A stretch of DNA of 64,000 nucleotides from Rhizobium sullae. Lineage in GTDB: Bacteria; Pseudomonadota; Alphaproteobacteria; Rhizobiales; Rhizobiaceae. Positions 19,045 to 28,280 of the stretch are shown piece by piece. The DNA is taken from positions 62,001 through 126,000 of the forward strand of contig NZ_FWER01000006.1 in assembly GCF_900169785.1 (NCBI RefSeq). Reading direction: 5' to 3'. A program made the position numbers and the translations under genes. Position 1 is the stretch's first letter; every line of letters starts with the position of its first letter. The notes beneath the pieces are model-generated. The model was given only the letters and a program-made list of their open reading frames with translations, was not told the origin of the DNA and did no database searches.

Positions 19045-20985
19045 CTATGTGACCGTGATCCGGTAGCGCGCCGAAAAATCGCCCTCCCACCACATGGGGA
19101 AATTCGTCCCCCATTTGTTGTTGTGCAGGTTGAAACGCACACCGTCTGCGAAATCAGGACGTTCCTTGCAGAAAGTCATGAAATCCCAACTTTGCGGCGC
19201 GACAAGCGGCGTATCGAGCGGCTCGATCGACAGCAAGGCCCCATCCATATTGGCGCGAACGCCGGTGACGGCCTGGAGTTGAGCGCCGCCGCTTCGAGCA
19301 ATGTTCCCCGACTTGTGCCAGAGCCCCATCTTGCGCAGGCTCCATTCGGCCTCCGCCTCCGGCGTGAAGGAAAGAAAGCTTGCCTCCGGCATGCGGTTTG
19401 CCGCTTTTGAATACATTGTCAGCCGAAGCTCGAGCGCATCGCCACGCGATAAAAATTGCAGCGTGACACGGGCCGGCGCACCGGATCGGCTGACCGCTTC
19501 TTCAGGCATCGCAAGCAGCACGCCTGCCGGAAAGGCCCTCTCCAATGTCGGCATATGGGCCCTCGATAAGGCTGCACCGGAGCGGGCAAGGCCCGGCTTG
19601 TCGTGATCGAGGATCGCCCATTCCTGACGGTGCGTGAGGTATGTATCCATATGCCGGGCGACATCGCCGGCATCATAGCTCTCGTAGCGATAGGCGATCA
19701 GCGATCCGCCCCGGCCGGCAATCTTCCTGCCGGCAGGCGCCACAAGAGCGGAAATGTCGCCCGTTACAGGATCGAGATCGATGGTCCAGCCGTCGACGGT
19801 CAGGCGGGTCGTCTGCTCCCTGCCCGAGATCCCCGAGATCAATGCAGGTGTAGAAAGCTCGGCAAGGGCGGCCTGCGCGGCCTTTGCATCCGCGCCATCC
19901 AACTGCCGGACGGCGTCATCGAGATAGGCGCGCTGTTCTTCCCAGGACGCCTCGGTGTAGGCAAAGCGGTAATCGCTCTTTCGGGCCGTTTCGAAATCCT
20001 TGCGGGACCAGGCCTGATCGTCGCGGAGATAGGATTTGATGTCGACGCCACAGGTATGTTCTGCAACCATCGTCAGCTTTCGGCCGAATGCGAGGCGGCT
20101 GGAATTCAGGCCCTCTGCTGCGAAGCGGTCGTAGATCCTCTGCAAGGCGAGAAACTGCGCGGTTTTCTGCGGATCGCTGCCACTGCCGTGGATCCAACTG
20201 TCGCCGAGTTCGAATTCTATGATGGGGAAGCGTTCGCGCGCTTCCCAAAGAAGCGCGCCGTAATCGTCAAGTGTCGCGGCACGGATGGTGGCGTCCGGGT
20301 CACGCTGGTGCATTTGCCGATAGACGTCGGCTGTCTGCGGCACGCTTTGCGGGCCTATATTGTCACTTGTGTGCGCAAAGCCGAGACCATCCGCAAACTC
20401 GTCCGGGAAGTATGTTTCGCCGTAGGAGCGCTGATACATGACGACGATTTCTTCGCCGCCGGGTGCGCGCCAGCGAAAGATATCGGGCACCTCCGGCGGC
20501 GGCGAGGCGGTGTTGACGCCGAGATGCAGGAAACGGAGCCCGGCCTCGGCCAGCAGCGGCACCATGCCGAGCGTATGCCCTGGCACATCCGTCATCTTGG
20601 CAGCAATCGTCTTCTTGCCGAAGCGGCGATCCAATTCCTGCGAATAAGAAAGCCCGGCCCGGAAAAGATCCGGCGACATGAGCTCCGTATGGGTCGTGAA
20701 CGGAAGGCCGTGCCAGCGGATCAGGCCGCGCTCGATCGCCTGCTCCAGTTTTGCCACCTCTTCCGGCGCGCACGAATTCAGATGGTCCCAGATCAGCCAC
20801 GCGCCGGTGGTCCAGATGAATTTCGGGGCATCGGGATTTTCTGCGTAGAAATGCGCGCCGGTTTCGATCGCTTGCGGAATGAAGCGCTCATGATACTGGC
20901 GGCGGACCTTTTCGGCGTGGTCGGTGAAGCCGATGTCGAGATGGGTCTTGAAGACCAGATGCACGCGCTTTTCTGTCATTCGCAT
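19045..20985 (-). CDS. GH38-like, DUF5054-domain protein (putative glycosidase)
   Basis: 646 residues. The N-terminus VHLVFKTHLDIGFTDHAEKV resembles the first metal-binding strand of glycoside hydrolase family 38 alpha-mannosidases (H-x-D). Further marks are FIWTTGAWLIWDHL, MTDVPGHTLGMVPLLAEAGL and a C-terminal beta-rich region ending FPMWWEGDFSARYRITVT. This is the DUF5054 family, usually annotated only as a domain of unknown function. There is no signal peptide, so it is cytoplasmic. The start at 20985 (MRMTEK) follows the lacI stop by 5 bases; an in-frame ATG at 20979 is an alternative. Sharing a transcript with a LacI regulator next to a sugar importer suggests it cleaves an imported oligosaccharide or glycoside. 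Confidence 0.75.
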   Translation of the reverse strand: MRMTEKRVHLVFKTHLDIGFTDHAEKVRRQYHERFIPQAIETGAHFYAENPDAPKFIWTTGAWLIWDHLNSCAPEEVAKLEQAIERGLIRWHGLPFTTHTELMSPDLFRAGLSYSQELDRRFGKKTIAAKMTDVPGHTLGMVPLLAEAGLRFLHLGVNTASPPPEVPDIFRWRAPGGEEIVVMYQRSYGETYFPDEFADGLGFAHTSDNIGPQSVPQTADVYRQMHQRDPDATIRAATLDDYGALLWEARERFPIIEFELGDSWIHGSGSDPQKTAQFLALQRIYDRFAAEGLNSSRLAFGRKLTMVAEHTCGVDIKSYLRDDQAWSRKDFETARKSDYRFAYTEASWEEQRAYLDDAVRQLDGADAKAAQAALAELSTPALISGISGREQTTRLTVDGWTIDLDPVTGDISALVAPAGRKIAGRGGSLIAYRYESYDAGDVARHMDTYLTHRQEWAILDHDKPGLARSGAALSRAHMPTLERAFPAGVLLAMPEEAVSRSGAPARVTLQFLSRGDALELRLTMYSKAANRMPEASFLSFTPEAEAEWSLRKMGLWHKSGNIARSGGAQLQAVTGVRANMDGALLSIEPLDTPLVAPQSWDFMTFCKERPDFADGVRFNLHNNKWGTNFPMWWEGDFSARYRITVT

Positions 20986-20990
20986 TCCAT

Positions 20991-22031
20991 TCAGCCCACC
21001 GTGCCGCGCACGACAAGGCGTGTGCTCAGCGTCTCGACCAGGGGGTCGGCGCCGGGTGTCTTTAGCCGCCTGAGGATCAGCCGGACGAGCGCCCGGACCC
21101 GATCTGCAAGATCGATCCGGACGGTGGTGAGGTTGTAGCTTTTCCAATGCGACTGCGGGATGTCGTCAAAGCCGACGACCTTGACGTCGCCCGGCACCGA
21201 CAGGGAAAGTTCGTGGCGCAACGCATCGATTGCACCGAACGCAGCGACGTCGTTGGAGGCGAAAATTGCGTCGGCTCCATCACCGACACGAAAGAGGTCG
21301 AGCGTCGCACGGTAGGCGGTGTCGTATGTGTAATCGCCAGGTACGACGACCGGCGGCGCCATTCCGCGCTCGGCCAGAACCTGCGTGATAATGCGCTCGC
21401 GCTCGGTATTGGCGAGCGACTGCCGCTTGCCGCCAAGATAGGCAACGCGGCGGGCGCCATAACCTTGCAGCAATGCAACGGCCTGCTCGATGCCCTCCTT
21501 CTGCCGCACGACCAGCCGGTCGTAGAGACTGGTAGATCGCTTCGCGGCAAACTCTTCCGCATCGTCATAAATGATGTAGACCGGCACGGCGCGATCGAGA
21601 AATCCACTAAGGACGGCCGGTTCCACATTCTCAGTGAAGGCAATCACCGAATCCGGATTGAATCCGCGCATATAGGTGAGCAGGGTCTGGTCCATGCTGA
21701 AGTCGGCCTTGACCTTGAACAGCAATGTCGCAAAACCCTCCGCTTGCAAGGCAGTCGTCAGCGCGTCGATTTCCTGGCTTTCCCACGGGCTGCAGACGTC
21801 AGGCACGATCATGCCGACAAGATGCGAACGTCTTGTCACCAGGGAACGCGCCGCCATATCCGGCGTATAGTTCAACTCCCGGGCAATCTTCAGAATGCGA
21901 TCGCGCTTTTCAGGCTTCAAAGATGCATTGGGGTTGAACGCGCGCGAAACGGCAATCCGCGAAACATTGGCTTCACGCGCCACAAGATCGGCGGTCGCTC
22001 GGGTCACTTTTCTGTCGTTTCGTTCGCTCAT
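20991..22031 (-). CDS. LacI-family transcriptional regulator of the sugar locus
   Basis: 346 residues from the ATG at 22031 (MSERNDRKVTRATADLVAREANVS). The N-terminal helix-turn-helix includes VSRIAVSRAFNPNASL, and the hinge is followed by HLVGMIVPDVCSPWESQ, opening the periplasmic-binding-protein-like effector domain (ASNDVAAFGAIDAL, VVGFDDIPQS). An upstream in-frame ATG at 22142 is rejected, since it would place an operator inside the gene. Two operator-like palindromes, 20 bases before its own start and in the promoter of the importer operon, point to autoregulation and repression of the transporter. Confidence 0.9.
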   Translation of the reverse strand: MSERNDRKVTRATADLVAREANVSRIAVSRAFNPNASLKPEKRDRILKIARELNYTPDMAARSLVTRRSHLVGMIVPDVCSPWESQEIDALTTALQAEGFATLLFKVKADFSMDQTLLTYMRGFNPDSVIAFTENVEPAVLSGFLDRAVPVYIIYDDAEEFAAKRSTSLYDRLVVRQKEGIEQAVALLQGYGARRVAYLGGKRQSLANTERERIITQVLAERGMAPPVVVPGDYTYDTAYRATLDLFRVGDGADAIFASNDVAAFGAIDALRHELSLSVPGDVKVVGFDDIPQSHWKSYNLTTVRIDLADRVRALVRLILRRLKTPGADPLVETLSTRLVVRGTVG

Positions 22032-22051
22032 TGAAATGTTCAGGCCGGAAT

Positions 22052-22065
22052 TGAAAACGTGTTCA
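22052..22065. promoter_or_regulatory. LacI operator candidate near the lacI start
   Basis: TGAAAACGTGTTCA, a 14-bp near-palindrome with the central CG typical of LacI-family operators (only one symmetric pair of positions departs from symmetry). It lies 21 bases upstream of the lacI start codon and fits autorepression. Confidence 0.7.
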
Positions 22066-22190
22066 TTCAATCGTGGACTTGCGAACGGTATGGCGTCAAG
22101 TATTTGGCAGCAATTTTCAGAGAAATGCGCGATTTTGATCATATCGGCGTCTCCGCTCGTCGAATATTCCAGTCCTCGTCGTCCGTAGTG

Positions 22191-22219
22191 TTGACAAAAA
22201 TGAAAGCGTGTTCATTCTT
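22191..22219 (+). promoter_or_regulatory. Promoter with LacI operator in its spacer, ahead of the sugar importer
   Basis: A -35 box TTGACA at 22191-22196 is followed 17 bases later by ATTCTT (22214-22219) as a possible -10. Between them sits TGAAAGCGTGTTCA (22201-22214), which differs from the operator next to lacI at one position. A repressor bound there would block RNA polymerase. The importer gene begins at 22329. Confidence 0.7.
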
Positions 22220-22328
22220 GAGGGCGGATGAGGCGGGTATGGCTTGAAGGAGGTTCCAGCCAGTCCCGAGGTATCGAAACCGAAAAGGCGTCCGGCCGAA
22301 TCCGGGCCAATTCTTGGGAGGAATTGCA

Positions 22329-23690
22329 ATGCGCAAGAGCATTCAGTCTTTATTGCTGGGGGCTTCGGCGGTGATCGCGCTGTCGGGTCCGGTCATGGCC
22401 ACCGATCTCGCCATCACCTGCCGTTGCGTCGTCGGCGGCGTGAACAGCGGCACGGCGGAATGGATCCAAAACAAGATCATCCCGGCCTTCACCGAAAAGA
22501 TGAAGGCTGAGGGCAAGGATGTCACCGTCAAACTCACCCAGTTCGGCGGCGAAGACGAACAGTTGACGCAGCAACTGGCGCTCGATTTCTCGACCGCCGC
22601 CGGTCCGGATATCTCGGCTTTCGATGGCTTCCTCATACCAAGCTTCGTTCAAGGCGGGCTTCTGAAACCGCTTGAAGACATTGCGGGGTCGGAGGTGAAC
22701 AACTGGGAAGGCTGGAGCCATATCGGCGACGGCATCAAAGCGCTGATGAGCTATCAGGGCAAGCCCTACGGCATCGCGCTCGGCACCGACGCCCGCATGA
22801 TCTTTGTGCGCAAGGACCTCTTCCAGAAGGCCGGCCTCGATGCCGATAGCTGGCAGCCGAAATCCTGGGACGAGCTGCTTGAGGCTGCGCGCAAGATCAA
22901 GGCTGCCAATCCGGATTCCTTCCCGCTGCAACTGAATGCCGGCGTTTCCATGGGCGAAGCGACGACCATGCAAGGCTACTGGATGGCGCTTCTCGGCACC
23001 GGCGAGCAGGTCACCGACGAAAACGGCAAGTATATCGTCGCGAGCCAAGGCATTCTCGATACGCTGAAGCTCTACAAGACCATCTATGTCGACGACAAGC
23101 TCGGCGACCAGCGCGCCCAGCTTCTGGCTGATGGCCGCAACCGCACCTTCGCGAACTTCCGCGACGGCAAGACGGCCATGCTTGTGGAAGGCGACTGGTT
23201 CTACCGTTCTGTGACGGCGCCGGGAGCCGAATTTGCCGTCGCCGACCGCGACAAGGTCATGACGTGGAAGAAGATGCCGGCAGCCCAGCCCGGCAAGGGC
23301 CTGCGCGGTCAGGACTTCGTCACCGTCTCCGGCGGCACCGGTTTCGTCATCAATCCGCATACGGATGCGCCGAAGGAGTCCTGGGAACTGCTCTCCTTCA
23401 TGAACAGTAAGGAGCAATTGACGGCGTTCCAGGAAATTCAGCCGGCAATCCGCATCCGTGACGACGTAGCAATCCCGAACTCGCCGTTCCTGACGGACAC
23501 GGCAAAATCGCTGCTGCCGATCACGACGGCACGTCCTAACGATGCCAATTACAACAAGGTCTCCACCGAGATACAGCGCATGACAGAAAGCGTCGTCTCC
23601 GGCGAAATGTCGCCGGAAGATGCGATGGCCCAGTACAGGGCCGCCGTTATCGCCATCGTCGGCGAAGAAAATACGGTCAGCCGTCTTTGA
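22329..23690 (+). CDS. Sugar ABC transporter substrate-binding protein
   Basis: 453 residues, SBP_bac_1 family. Signal peptide MRKSIQSLLLGASAVIALSG with likely cleavage after VMA. The mature protein has the carbohydrate-binding features FGGEDEQLTQQLALDFS, PDISAFDGFLIPSF, PYGIALGTDARMIFV and a C-terminal FMNSKEQLTAFQE. The start ATG at 22329 is preceded by GGGAGG at 22316-22321. It is the first gene of the plus-strand importer operon and is followed by a perfect hairpin (23707-23728). Its place beside a GH38-like enzyme suggests an oligosaccharide ligand; the exact sugar is unknown. Confidence 0.9.
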   Translation: MRKSIQSLLLGASAVIALSGPVMATDLAITCRCVVGGVNSGTAEWIQNKIIPAFTEKMKAEGKDVTVKLTQFGGEDEQLTQQLALDFSTAAGPDISAFDGFLIPSFVQGGLLKPLEDIAGSEVNNWEGWSHIGDGIKALMSYQGKPYGIALGTDARMIFVRKDLFQKAGLDADSWQPKSWDELLEAARKIKAANPDSFPLQLNAGVSMGEATTMQGYWMALLGTGEQVTDENGKYIVASQGILDTLKLYKTIYVDDKLGDQRAQLLADGRNRTFANFRDGKTAMLVEGDWFYRSVTAPGAEFAVADRDKVMTWKKMPAAQPGKGLRGQDFVTVSGGTGFVINPHTDAPKESWELLSFMNSKEQLTAFQEIQPAIRIRDDVAIPNSPFLTDTAKSLLPITTARPNDANYNKVSTEIQRMTESVVSGEMSPEDAMAQYRAAVIAIVGEENTVSRL

Positions 23691-23706
23691 ACGATCGAAA
23701 GCTGCA

Positions 23707-23728
23707 CCCGGCCGGTTTACCGGCCGGG
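23707..23728 (+). promoter_or_regulatory. Perfect mRNA hairpin after the sugar-binding-protein gene
   Basis: CCCGGCCGG, loop TTTA, CCGGCCGGG: a 9-bp perfect stem 16 bases after the stop, with no U-run. It probably protects the binding-protein part of the message or partly terminates transcription, so that the binding protein exceeds the permeases. Confidence 0.7.
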
Positions 23729-23772
23729 CCGCAATTGAGCGGACGCCGCAAACCGCCATCGGGTTTTCAAGC

Positions 23773-24681
23773 ATGAAGAAGTTCTCCCTGCTTTCCACGC
23801 GCGGGGGCGCGGTTTTTCTGGCGCCCGCCGCAGTACTGGTCGGTGTATTCGTCATCATTCCCTTCTTCTGGGTGATCTTCGTTTCCTTCACGAACCGGAC
23901 TCTCCTTGGCCGCACGGCGCTCGATCCGGATTTCGTCGGTCTGCAGAATTATCTCGCGCTCTTCAATCCCGCGACCTTCTTCACCCGCGGCCAATTCGGC
24001 TTTTCATTGATCCTGACGATCCAGTTCGTGCTGCTGTCAGCGCTCGTCGGCCAGGCACTGCTCGGCCTTATCCTTGCCTGGCTCAGCCAGTCGGCTTCGC
24101 CAACCGCCAAATCCTTCCTCCAGACGGCCGTGATTGCAGCCTGGATCCTGCCGGAGGTGGTGATTGGTTTTGCCTGGTTCGCCTTCCTCGATTATGACAA
24201 CGGCACCTTGAACATGATCATGCGCGGCCTCGGGCTGCCGCCGGGAGACTGGCTGCTGCAGCAGCCCTTCTGGGTCATCATCTTCTTCAACACCTGGCGC
24301 GGCGCCGCCTTCTCGATGATGCTTTTCAACTCGGCTTTCCAGTCGATCCCGCCGAGCTATTTCCAGGCTGCCGATGTGGCCGGCGCAACCTCCTGGCAGA
24401 AGCTGCGCGATATCGCCCTGCCGCTTATCCGCGGACATGTGGTGACGGACCTGATCCTGATTACCATGTGGACCTTCAACGTCTTCACACCCTTCCTGCT
24501 GACAAACGGCGGCCCGTCCTACCGCACGGAGATCCTCTCCATCTATACCTACCGGATCGCCTTCAAGGATTTCGAATTCGGCAAAGGTGCTGCCGTCGGC
24601 GTGGTCATCATGCTCATCAATCTCGTATTCGCACTCGCTTATCTGCGCATCGCCCGCAAGAAAACGGGGGAGGCCGAGTGA
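23773..24681 (+). CDS. Sugar ABC transporter permease, MalF type
   Basis: 302 residues, starting MKKFSLLSTRGGAVFLAPAA. Six hydrophobic segments are visible. The EAA loop is AADVAGATSWQKLRDIALPLIRG, which docks on the ATPase, and GGPSYRTEILSIYTYRIAF is the typical MalF-type C-terminal part. A longer frame reaches back into the binding-protein gene and is rejected. Its stop overlaps the next start (TGATG). Confidence 0.9.
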   Translation: MKKFSLLSTRGGAVFLAPAAVLVGVFVIIPFFWVIFVSFTNRTLLGRTALDPDFVGLQNYLALFNPATFFTRGQFGFSLILTIQFVLLSALVGQALLGLILAWLSQSASPTAKSFLQTAVIAAWILPEVVIGFAWFAFLDYDNGTLNMIMRGLGLPPGDWLLQQPFWVIIFFNTWRGAAFSMMLFNSAFQSIPPSYFQAADVAGATSWQKLRDIALPLIRGHVVTDLILITMWTFNVFTPFLLTNGGPSYRTEILSIYTYRIAFKDFEFGKGAAVGVVIMLINLVFALAYLRIARKKTGEAE

Positions 24682-25511
24682 TGCAGATATCGCGCACAAT
24701 CTATATGCGGCGCATCGGCTTTTCGGTTGCTGCCGCGCTGCTCGGAGCCATATTCGCGTTACCGCTTATCTGGTTTGTCTTTGCGCCGTTCAACGCGCGC
24801 GCCGAACTTGGTCTTGCCATTCCGGCGCCATTCACGCTCTCGAACTTCGCGGCCGTCTTCAAAAACAGCTTCGCCATGCAGGCGCTGTTCAACAGCCTGA
24901 TCCAGGCTTTCGGCGGCGTCATTCTCGTCGGCGCTGCCGCAACGCTTGCCGCCTATGCGCTATCCCGGTCCGCAATCCCGGGCAAGGGAGCGGTCACGTA
25001 CGTCCTGCTGCTCTTTTCGTCCGTGGTCTCCGGCTCGGCGGCGATGGTGCCGATCTTCCTGATCGTGTCGGCCGCAGGCCTCATCGATACGCATCTTGCC
25101 GTCATCCTGGTCTTTGCCGGGGGCCTGCTGCCGACGGCGATGTTCATCCTTCGCGATTTCATCGATGGGATCCCGCGCTCCTATGAAGAAAGCGCCATGG
25201 TTGCCGGCGCCTCGCCGCTTCAAGCCTTCTTCGATGTCGCCTTGCCCGTCATCCGGCCCGGCATCGTCGTGGTCGTCGTCTGGGCCTTCGTGAATATCTG
25301 GGGCAGCTTTCTCATCCCCTTCATCCTGTTGCGAAGCGACAATCTGATGCCCGCCTCCGTTGCGATCTATTCCTTCTATTCCGAAGCCGGCACGCCGATC
25401 GTCACGTTGCTCGCCGCCTATTCGCTTCTTTATTCGCTGCCGGTCATCGTGCTCTATCTCTTCGTGAACTGGAAGTTCGGTTTCCGGTTCTTCGGTGGCA
25501 TCAAGTCCTAA
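24681..25511 (+). CDS. Sugar ABC transporter permease, MalG type
   Basis: 276 residues with an N-terminal membrane helix (AAALLGAIFALPLIWFVFAPF), a core permease domain and the EAA loop ESAMVAGASPLQAFFDVALPVIRPG. The start codon overlaps the stop of the MalF-type gene. It forms the translocation pore with that protein. Confidence 0.9.
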   Translation: MQISRTIYMRRIGFSVAAALLGAIFALPLIWFVFAPFNARAELGLAIPAPFTLSNFAAVFKNSFAMQALFNSLIQAFGGVILVGAAATLAAYALSRSAIPGKGAVTYVLLLFSSVVSGSAAMVPIFLIVSAAGLIDTHLAVILVFAGGLLPTAMFILRDFIDGIPRSYEESAMVAGASPLQAFFDVALPVIRPGIVVVVVWAFVNIWGSFLIPFILLRSDNLMPASVAIYSFYSEAGTPIVTLLAAYSLLYSLPVIVLYLFVNWKFGFRFFGGIKS

Positions 25512-25527
25512 TCGGAAAATCAGTCTC

Positions 25528-26628
25528 ATGGCCTCTGTCGAATTCCAGAACGTCTCCAAGAGCTTCGGCGCCTTCAACGCCGTGCCGGATATCAGCTTTT
25601 CGATTGCCGACGGCGAATTCGTCTGCCTGCTCGGACCTTCGGGCTGCGGCAAGACCACGAGCCTGCGCATGATCGCCGGCCTGGAAACCCCGACCTCCGG
25701 CAAAGTGCTGATCGGGGGCAAAGACGTCACCTATCTGCATCCGAAGGACCGCAAGATTTCGATGGTCTTCCAGGACTATGCGCTCTACCCGCATATGAAC
25801 CTTGCCGACAACATCGCCTATCCCTTGAAAGTGCGCGGCGAGGCCGAGGACAAGCGCCATGCCCGCGCCAAGGACGTGGCCGACGTGCTCAAGATCGGCG
25901 ATCTCCTCAAGCGCCTGCCGAGCCAGATTTCAGGCGGGCAGCAGCAGCGCACCTCGCTTGCCCGTGCTCTCGTCTATCCAAGCCAGGTCTATCTCTTCGA
26001 CGAGCCGCTCTCAAACCTCGATGCGAAGCTTCGCCTGGAGGCCCGCGGCTTCCTCAACCATCTGCAGCGCGACATGGGCATGACGGCCGTCTACGTCACT
26101 CACGACCAGGCGGAGGCGATGGCGCTTGCGACCCGGATCGCGGTGATGGACAAGGGGCGCATCGTGCAATTTGCCCCGCCGATCGAAATCTACCGCCGAC
26201 CGTCGACTACGTTTGTCGCGAATTTCGTCGGCAACCCACCGATGAACCTCGTATCGGTCGAGTCCACGGTCGCCGAAAACAGGCTGCAACTTCACGCCGA
26301 AGGGCTGACGCTTCCGGGGCTTGCGGTATCGGAGGCCATCGCAAATGCGGCAGCCGCAAAAACGATGACGCTCGGCATCCGCCCGGAACATCTGCGCATG
26401 GCGCGGCCGGGTGATACGAATGTCATTTCCGGCATGCTCTTTGCCAATGAAAACATGGGGCCGGAAAGCCTGGTGACGATGGAGCGCCAGGATTCGGGCC
26501 GCGTGACGGCCCGCATCTTCACGGACGACGAAATCAAGGCCGACACCATCGTGCAGTTATCCTTCGATACAGCGCATGTGACGCTCTTCGACAGCACTGG
26601 CGCACGCATTCCGGCGATTGGCGAGTAG
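25528..26628 (+). CDS. Sugar ABC transporter ATPase, MalK/UgpC type
   Basis: 366 residues. Walker A is GPSGCGKTT near residue 37, Q-loop FQDYALYPHM, signature ISGGQQQR, Walker B VYLFDEPLSNLDAKLR, switch His in YVTHDQAEAM. The C-terminal TOBE/OB regulatory domain (LGIRPEHLRM) is typical of the carbohydrate importers. The start at 25528 lies 16 bases after the permease stop. It powers the two permeases upstream. Confidence 0.93.
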   Translation: MASVEFQNVSKSFGAFNAVPDISFSIADGEFVCLLGPSGCGKTTSLRMIAGLETPTSGKVLIGGKDVTYLHPKDRKISMVFQDYALYPHMNLADNIAYPLKVRGEAEDKRHARAKDVADVLKIGDLLKRLPSQISGGQQQRTSLARALVYPSQVYLFDEPLSNLDAKLRLEARGFLNHLQRDMGMTAVYVTHDQAEAMALATRIAVMDKGRIVQFAPPIEIYRRPSTTFVANFVGNPPMNLVSVESTVAENRLQLHAEGLTLPGLAVSEAIANAAAAKTMTLGIRPEHLRMARPGDTNVISGMLFANENMGPESLVTMERQDSGRVTARIFTDDEIKADTIVQLSFDTAHVTLFDSTGARIPAIGE

Positions 26629-26642
26629 GTCAGGCGTCGGAA

Positions 26643-28043
26643 ATGAGCGAAATCACCATCCATGTCACCCGTGCCCACCAGGTTGACAACCCTTATTTCT
26701 ACATAGCCTTCGACGTTCCCGAGGCGACGACGCGCATCGACGTGACGATGCGCTATGCCAAGGCAGAGGATTGCATCATCGATCTCGGCCTGCTTGATCC
26801 CCGCGCGACCGGCTATCCGTCCACTGCCGGTTTCAGGGGCTGGAGCGGCGGGGCGCGTGATCGCTTCTTCGTTGCGACAGACGACGCGACGCCCGGCTAC
26901 ATCCATGGCGATATGCCGGCCGGCCGCTGGCAGGTGATGCTCGGGCTTTATAAAGTGCCGGCAGACGGCGCCGATGTCTTCTTCACGATCGATTTCGACA
27001 AGGCGAAGCGCAAATTGGAACCGCCTCCCGCCCGCACATATCCGGTGCGCAAGGGCGCCGGCTGGTATCGCGGCGACCTTCATTGCCACACCTACCATTC
27101 GGATGCCGCAGGCTCCCCGGAACTGCTGCACGAAGCAGCGAGGCAGGCAGGCCTCGACTTTCTGGCGGTCGCCGACCACAACACGATCACGCAGCGCCGC
27201 TATTTCCATCCGCATTCGTCAGCCGACCTCGTCTTCGTTCGCGCCATGGAAGTGACGACCGCCGCCGGCCACGCCAATGTCTTCGGCGTCGACGACTGGA
27301 TCGATTTCCGCATGACGAAACCGGAAGATGCCCATACGCTCGCCCGCTTGGTGCATGAGCGCGGCGGACTTCTGTCCATCAACCATGACAAGCCGGCGAT
27401 CTCCTGGAATTACGAGCTTCCGCAGATCGATTGCATGGAGGTCTGGCAGTCGAGCTGGATGGCCTGGAACTGGATATCGCTTGACCGTTATCAAACGCGC
27501 CTCGCCTCCGGTCTGAAGATCGCCGCCATCGGCGGCAGCGATTTCCACCAGCCCGCACGCCTGATGCCGGAAGGTCCGCTGGTGCTTGCCCGCCCGACCA
27601 CCGTCCTGTGGCTCGAAGAATTCTCGGAAGACGCAATCCTTGCCGCCATGAAGGCTGGCCGCGGCTACATTACCGAAAGCCCGTCCGGTCCTCATCTGGC
27701 CCTTACTGTCAACGGGCATCCGATGGGCGAAACAGTTTCCGGTCCGGTTTCCGCCGAGGCCAATGTCCGGGGTGCGAAAGGCGATCGCCTTGTCCTTTTG
27801 GACGCCACGGGCGTGCTGATCGACGAGCCGATCGAGAGCGATGAGTGGATCGGCCGCTTTTCAGGCAAGCCGAAGACCTTTCTGCGCGCCCAAGTCATCG
27901 CCAAGGCAAGCCGTGACCGGCTTCTATCGGAATTCACCGCAGCACTGTCCGGCCGCAGCCTGCCTTGGCAGCTTCGCGTCGCCGACATCGCCGGCCAGCC
28001 GATCTGCCGGGCGCTCAGCAATCCCGTCTATATCGAAGGCTGA
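26643..28043 (+). CDS. PHP-domain metallohydrolase, CehA/McbA type
   Basis: 466 residues. The N-terminal 130 residues are a beta-rich domain (HVTRAHQVDNPYFYIAFDVPE onward). The central PHP domain carries the metal ligands GDLHCHTYHSD, VADHNTIT and GGSDFHQPA, and a C-terminal beta domain follows. CehA/McbA members have phosphoester, ester or carbamate hydrolase activity. The gene starts 14 bases after the ATPase gene and is probably the last of the sugar operon. No signal peptide is seen, so it acts in the cytoplasm, perhaps on an imported phospho- or ester-modified glycoside. The substrate is unknown. Confidence 0.82.
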   Translation: MSEITIHVTRAHQVDNPYFYIAFDVPEATTRIDVTMRYAKAEDCIIDLGLLDPRATGYPSTAGFRGWSGGARDRFFVATDDATPGYIHGDMPAGRWQVMLGLYKVPADGADVFFTIDFDKAKRKLEPPPARTYPVRKGAGWYRGDLHCHTYHSDAAGSPELLHEAARQAGLDFLAVADHNTITQRRYFHPHSSADLVFVRAMEVTTAAGHANVFGVDDWIDFRMTKPEDAHTLARLVHERGGLLSINHDKPAISWNYELPQIDCMEVWQSSWMAWNWISLDRYQTRLASGLKIAAIGGSDFHQPARLMPEGPLVLARPTTVLWLEEFSEDAILAAMKAGRGYITESPSGPHLALTVNGHPMGETVSGPVSAEANVRGAKGDRLVLLDATGVLIDEPIESDEWIGRFSGKPKTFLRAQVIAKASRDRLLSEFTAALSGRSLPWQLRVADIAGQPICRALSNPVYIEG

Positions 28044-28234
28044 TAGCTCCGGCTCTTGCCGAAAGGCACGGCCTGCGAAACTGTTCAGATAAATCATCAC
28101 CGGGTGATCGTACTCCCATTGTCCCTCCATATTTCTCCGTTGGTCCGGATCGTAATGCCCGTTGCTCCCCTGAGTAGCTCAAATTTTGTGCATCGCAAAA
28201 CTTGCACAAAAATTCGCTTGACGGAGGAACTGAT

Positions 28235-28273
28235 TTGGTTTGCACTGAACCAATAGTCAATTGGTACGGACCA
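28235..28273. promoter_or_regulatory. Candidate GntR operators upstream of the peptide-import regulator
   Basis: Two dyads lie directly ahead of the regulator start at 28281: TTGGTT-7-AACCAA at 28235-28253 and TGGT-4-ACCA at 28262-28273. The half-sites TGGT/ACCA are those used by many FadR-type GntR proteins, though the usual spacing is three bases. They suggest autorepression. Confidence 0.45.
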
Positions 28274-28280
28274 TTTGCCA

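Noticed and set aside
19603-21138. Plus-strand open frame of about 510 codons opposite the GH38-like gene
   Set aside because: The minus-strand frame is a clear protein family; this one is its reverse shadow.
22350-23915. Open frame of about 520 codons on the minus strand
   Set aside because: It lies opposite the sugar-binding-protein gene, has no recognisable domain and no ribosome binding site.
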